A stretch of 17,508 nt of DNA from CAYLMG01 sp964568365 (GTDB lineage: Bacteria; Planctomycetota; Phycisphaerae; Sedimentisphaerales; Anaerobacaceae), in the NCBI GenBank assembly GCA_964568365.1, contig CAZMQF010000044.1, positions 1 to 17,508 of the forward strand, given 5' to 3'. Positions 14,284 through 17,508 of the stretch are shown one piece after another; the first letter of the stretch is position 1, and every line of letters begins with the position of its first letter. Below the pieces are notes generated by a model. That model saw only the letters and a program-made list of their open reading frames with translations. It did no database searches and had not been told where the DNA came from. A program made the translations under genes and the position numbers.

Positions 14284-15236
14284 GTGATAATGTTAGCAAC
14301 AATCTGACAAAGGAGAGGATACAACAGCTTTTGGCTTCAGTTGGTACCAGGCCGATGCCGGACGAGGAGAAAATAGAAACTGTTGAGTATGATTGGTCTC
14401 GGTCACACTATTTCAGCAGTGAGCAACTTAAAAAAGTTGAGGATTTTGCGAAAAGAACGGCTGTGGCCATAGCTGAAAAATTCAGAGCTTTCTATAACGC
14501 CGATTTTGAAGTGACAGTCCCATCGGTAGCCGAGCACTATGCAACTGCGATTATCAATCGTACGGATGATGCCGATGAGAGTGACTACTACCTTGTTTTC
14601 AATAATGGAGCAAAGCAGTTCTGCGGATTTGTCAGGATACCGTATCAGGCGGCTCTGAGATGGGCAACTGGTCTGCTTGGAGATTTGGAATCGCAGGGAG
14701 AACCTGAGAGGGGATTATCACAGCTTGAAGAATCTCTTTTGCTTGACGTTGCATCGAGTTTTGTCAGGGCTCTTTTTATTGCGGAAAGAAGCTGTGATTT
14801 TAAGCCGGCTGAAGAGCTCATCAAGGCAAACTTTGCTGTAGAAGTCGATTCTTCGAGCCAGTTTAGTGAGATTGCATTCGAGATTAAAAAGGCTGAATCT
14901 GAAGATAGCAGCAAGGCTTTTGTTTTTATTTTGAGCAGCAATCTTAATGAGGTTGTGGGAAAAAGCGGCCGGGAGGTTGTTCTTTCGGCAGAGGAGAATC
15001 GAAAGGCAATTATTGAGAATCTTGAGAAGGTTTCAATCTGTGTAACGGCGCAGCTGGATTCTGCGATGCTGAGCTTTGAGGATGCGATTGGTCTTCAGGC
15101 GGGAGATATATTGCTGCTTGACAAGAAGCTGGATGAGGGTGCGGAGGTGTTGGTACAGGGTCGAAGGCTTTTTTACGGTCGTCTTGCAAAGAATCAGTGC
15201 AGCAAGGCTTTAGTAATTACAAATTCGCCTTTTTAA
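14280..15236 (+). CDS. fliM: FliM, flagellar motor switch protein
   Basis: FliM is the C-ring switch protein that binds CheY-P and FliG. At 318 aa it has near-normal length. The N-terminal helix LTKERIQQLLASVG (9-22) fits the CheY-binding L-S-x-x-E-I-D-x-L-L pattern only loosely. The middle domain starts with EYDWSRSHYFSSEQLKKVED (36-55), a FliM hallmark, and the SpoA/FliM-C domain covers about 243-315 (EKVSICVTAQLDSAMLSFED; GDILLLDKKLDEGAEVLVQG). The GGxG motif that contacts FliG is not recognisable where it would be expected (GLLGDLESQGEPERG, 131-145). The start is set by the ATGA overlap with fliL. fliN follows after 55 bp. Confidence 0.9.
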   Translation: MSDNVSNNLTKERIQQLLASVGTRPMPDEEKIETVEYDWSRSHYFSSEQLKKVEDFAKRTAVAIAEKFRAFYNADFEVTVPSVAEHYATAIINRTDDADESDYYLVFNNGAKQFCGFVRIPYQAALRWATGLLGDLESQGEPERGLSQLEESLLLDVASSFVRALFIAERSCDFKPAEELIKANFAVEVDSSSQFSEIAFEIKKAESEDSSKAFVFILSSNLNEVVGKSGREVVLSAEENRKAIIENLEKVSICVTAQLDSAMLSFEDAIGLQAGDILLLDKKLDEGAEVLVQGRRLFYGRLAKNQCSKALVITNSPF

Positions 15237-15291
15237 TAAGTCATTATGGTTATTTGGATATAAAGGTTTGATAATTAAGAGGGAATAAAAA

Positions 15292-15687
15292 ATGGCAGAA
15301 ACAGAACAGGTTGTAGAAGAACAACAGCAACAGCAGGATGGGACTGTACAGGAGGAGACAAAAACCGAGGTGCAGTCTGTTGAGCTTTCCGAGGCTGATG
15401 AGGCCGCTGGCGCTGCGGGTGGCGGCAGCATAGACATATTGCTTGATATGAGTGTTCCGGTGACGGTAACCATCGGTCAGACGGATGTGACGGTTCGCCG
15501 GCTTTTACAATTAGGGCCGGGAGCTGTGCTTAAACTTGATAAGCCTGTTGACGCACCGGTGGATTTATACCTTAAAGAGGTCAGGTTCGCCACCGGCGAT
15601 GTCGTTGTCGTCAATGACAGATTCGCCGTAAGGATAAAGCAGATTTTGTCAGCCGGCAGCTCCGGAGCAAAAAAAGATAAGGCATAA
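15292..15687 (+). CDS. fliN: FliN, flagellar motor switch protein
   Basis: FliN forms the lower C-ring with FliM and helps dock export cargo. The 131-residue protein has an acidic, Gln-rich N-terminal tail (1-45), then the SpoA domain at about 46-120: IDILLDMSVPVTVTIGQTDV, LLQLGPGAVLKLDKPVDAPV, then VDLYLKEVRFATGDVVVVND followed by RFAVRIKQIL. A clear ribosome site (GAGGG) precedes the ATG. flhA starts 6 nt after its stop. The direct fliN-flhA junction is worth noting because fliP/fliQ/fliR often sit at this place. Confidence 0.94.
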   Translation: MAETEQVVEEQQQQQDGTVQEETKTEVQSVELSEADEAAGAAGGGSIDILLDMSVPVTVTIGQTDVTVRRLLQLGPGAVLKLDKPVDAPVDLYLKEVRFATGDVVVVNDRFAVRIKQILSAGSSGAKKDKA

Positions 15688-15693
15688 AACAGA

Positions 15694-17508
15694 ATGCAGG
15701 ATTTAAGAGCAAATACGAGAAGTCCGGCGATACTGTCTCACAGCAATGTTATCTTAGTGGGCGGGATGGCAACTATTCTTGCCACACTTTTAATTCCTCT
15801 TCCTACAGCGATACTTGATATGCTTCTTGCCTGCAGTATTTCTTTGTCACTGGCGGTTTTGATTGTGACACTTTCGTCAAAGGAGGCACTTGAGCTGTCT
15901 TCGTTTCCGTCACTGCTGCTTTTCGTGACTTTGTTTCGGCTTTCGCTTAATGTTGCTTCGACAAGGTTGATTCTGCTGAATGCAGATGCGGGCAAGGTTA
16001 TCCAGACTTTCGGCTCCCTTGTTGCGGGCAATAGTATCGTGGTCGGCCTTGTGATATTCCTTATTCTGGTAATTGTGCAGTTCATAGTCATCACAAAAGG
16101 CGCTGAGCGTATAAGTGAGGTCGCGGCGAGGTTTACTCTGGATGCTATGCCGGGCAAACAAATGGCTATCGACGCGGACCTCAATGCCGGCACTATAACC
16201 GAGGCTGAGGCGAACGAGCGCAGGGGCAAAATCGTCAAGGAAAGCGAATTTTACGGTTCTATGGATGGTGCCAGCAAATTCATACGGGGCGACGCCAAGG
16301 CGGGTTTGATAATAACCGCAGTCAATATAGTCGGCGGTATAGCTATGGGCTATTCACACGGGATGACGATTGGCAACGCAATTAAAACATATTCGATTCT
16401 TTCCATCGGTGACGGTCTTGTAAGCCAGATACCTTCCTTGATTATTTCAATCAGCTCCGGTTTCCTGGTTACCAAGGTTTCTTCACATTATGATATAGGT
16501 CAGGACCTTTCAAAACAGTTCCTGAGGACTTCAAAGCCTTTGATGATGACTTCTTTGATGGTTGCCTCGCTTGCGTTTATTCCGGGTCTGCCGGCACTGC
16601 CGTTTTTGCTGTTAGGTGCGGGAGCGTTCATTATCGGAAGAGTCGTTAATCAATCGGGGCAGATGGCTGAGAAGAAAGGAAAAGAGATTGGTCCCGAGGC
16701 CAAAGCCGAAAAAGAGCCTATCGAAAATCTGCTCGATATTGACCGGATTTCGGTTAATGTGGGAGTGAAATTGATATCGATGGTTGACCCTCGCAAGAAC
16801 AGCACTATTTTCGAACGTATCGGTGCTTTGCGGAGGCGGTTCGCTCAGCAGTTCGGGATTATTATTCCTCTGGTTCGCGTGCGTGATAATATTACTCTCG
16901 AGGCCGGCGCTTATGAGATTAAGCTTGCTGATTTGCCTGTGGCACGCGGACATCTTGAGCCTGATATGTTTCTTGCTATGGATTCGGGGTCGGTTCAGGA
17001 CAAAATTAAGGGCATCGAGACAAAAGAGCCTGTTTATGGTCTGCCGGCATTATGGATAAAGCGGGATGACAAGGAGACGGCAGAATTAAACGGATATACG
17101 GTTATCGACCCGGAGTCGGTTTTTATCACTCATTTATCTGAGACTTTGAAGAAATATGCCAATGAGTTACTGACACGAGAAGATGTTCAACTTTTGCTTG
17201 AACGGCTGCGCGGTAAACAACCGTCACTTGTCGGAGATGTGGTTGGTGAATTAGTCCCCATTGGAGTGCTGCACAGGGTGCTTAGGAATCTTTTACGAGA
17301 CCAGATACCTATAAGGGAGATGACAACCATACTTGAGACGCTGGCTGAACATGCCGGCAGAACAAAGAACACCGCGGTTTTGACGGAACTGGTAAGAAAA
17401 TCCTTAAGCAGGACCATCACACAGCAGTATAGAGACGAGAATGGAAAAATTTCTGCGATTACTCTTGAGCCTGTACTTGAAAATCAGATGATTTCGACAA
17501 TCAAGCAG
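15694..17508 (+). CDS. flhA: FlhA, flagellar type III export gate protein (partial, first 605 residues)
   Basis: FlhA is the large export-gate subunit that couples proton flow to type III export. The frame opens at ATG 15694 and runs unbroken to the window edge: 605 codons of a family usually near 700 residues, so only the C-terminal end is missing. The N-terminal half has several membrane helices between residues 18 and 317. The conserved FLFRLSLNVASTR-type segment is at about 76-91 (FVTLFRLSLNVASTRLIL), the FHIPEP signature region at about 142-170 (EVAARFTLDAMPGKQMAIDA, then DLNAGTITE), and RGDAKAG at 198-204. A linker (about 320-345) leads to the cytoplasmic export-platform domain. The start is 6 nt after fliN with a weak AAGG ribosome site. 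The gene looks intact within the window. Confidence 0.95.
   Translation, partial: MQDLRANTRSPAILSHSNVILVGGMATILATLLIPLPTAILDMLLACSISLSLAVLIVTLSSKEALELSSFPSLLLFVTLFRLSLNVASTRLILLNADAGKVIQTFGSLVAGNSIVVGLVIFLILVIVQFIVITKGAERISEVAARFTLDAMPGKQMAIDADLNAGTITEAEANERRGKIVKESEFYGSMDGASKFIRGDAKAGLIITAVNIVGGIAMGYSHGMTIGNAIKTYSILSIGDGLVSQIPSLIISISSGFLVTKVSSHYDIGQDLSKQFLRTSKPLMMTSLMVASLAFIPGLPALPFLLLGAGAFIIGRVVNQSGQMAEKKGKEIGPEAKAEKEPIENLLDIDRISVNVGVKLISMVDPRKNSTIFERIGALRRRFAQQFGIIIPLVRVRDNITLEAGAYEIKLADLPVARGHLEPDMFLAMDSGSVQDKIKGIETKEPVYGLPALWIKRDDKETAELNGYTVIDPESVFITHLSETLKKYANELLTREDVQLLLERLRGKQPSLVGDVVGELVPIGVLHRVLRNLLRDQIPIREMTTILETLAEHAGRTKNTAVLTELVRKSLSRTITQQYRDENGKISAITLEPVLENQMISTIKQ

Noticed and set aside
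15738..16238. 166-residue antisense ORF opposite flhA
   Set aside because: The plus strand encodes highly conserved FlhA in this region; the antisense frame has no family pattern and is a composition effect.
1..17508. CRISPR arrays, insertion sequences, tRNA or rRNA genes
   Set aside because: I saw no regularly spaced repeats, transposase-like proteins, terminal inverted repeats or RNA gene patterns anywhere in the window.

Overview
The window is a flagellar gene cluster from a diderm bacterium. It carries rod, hook and ring genes (flgA and flgH imply P- and L-rings), switch genes and the export gate. Base composition is moderate in the genes and AT-rich between them. Flagellar genes mixed with large, poorly conserved TPR proteins, together with heavy sigma-54 control, suggest Planctomycetota, perhaps the Phycisphaerae. 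That placement is an impression from gene style; no taxonomic marker is present.

Layout: two divergent blocks flank a central regulator. The left block, minus strand, reads flgD - flgE - membrane-anchored PilZ protein - flgF - flgG - flgA - flgH (cut by the window edge at base 1). The centre, plus strand, is a sigma-54 activator gene (6749-8176) with about 555 bp of noncoding DNA on its left and 395 bp on its right. The right block, plus strand, reads membrane TPR protein (827 aa) - secreted TPR protein (331 aa) - second sigma-54 activator - fliL - fliM - fliN - flhA (cut by the right edge after 605 codons).

Regulation can be read from the sequence. Each noncoding flank holds one full match to the sigma-54 -24/-12 consensus (TGGCAC-N5-TTGC). 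One points left into flgD, the other points right into the TPR/switch block. The flanks also share short motifs (YGACATT, and ATTAACCG followed by G/A and T), including a 9-bp inverted repeat about 105-150 bp upstream of the rightward promoter. These are candidate enhancer sites. Both activators have receiver-like N-termini that lack key residues (one keeps the Asp but lacks the acidic pair and the Lys; the other has Ser at the Asp position), so control may not depend on phosphorylation.

Functionally, the left block builds the rod, hook and the P-ring chaperone/L-ring, with a PilZ protein that may couple c-di-GMP to motility. The right block builds the switch (FliM/FliN), the stator-associated FliL and the export gate FlhA. 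Its first two genes are unrecognised envelope TPR proteins. The larger one has a segment resembling an STN/secretin N-terminal domain between two TPR-like blocks, and the pair is the best candidate here for an undescribed flagellar component. Other oddities are a FlgH without a lipobox Cys, a hook protein with a flagellin-IN-like insertion, a minimal FlgD, and a FliM lacking a recognisable GGxG motif.
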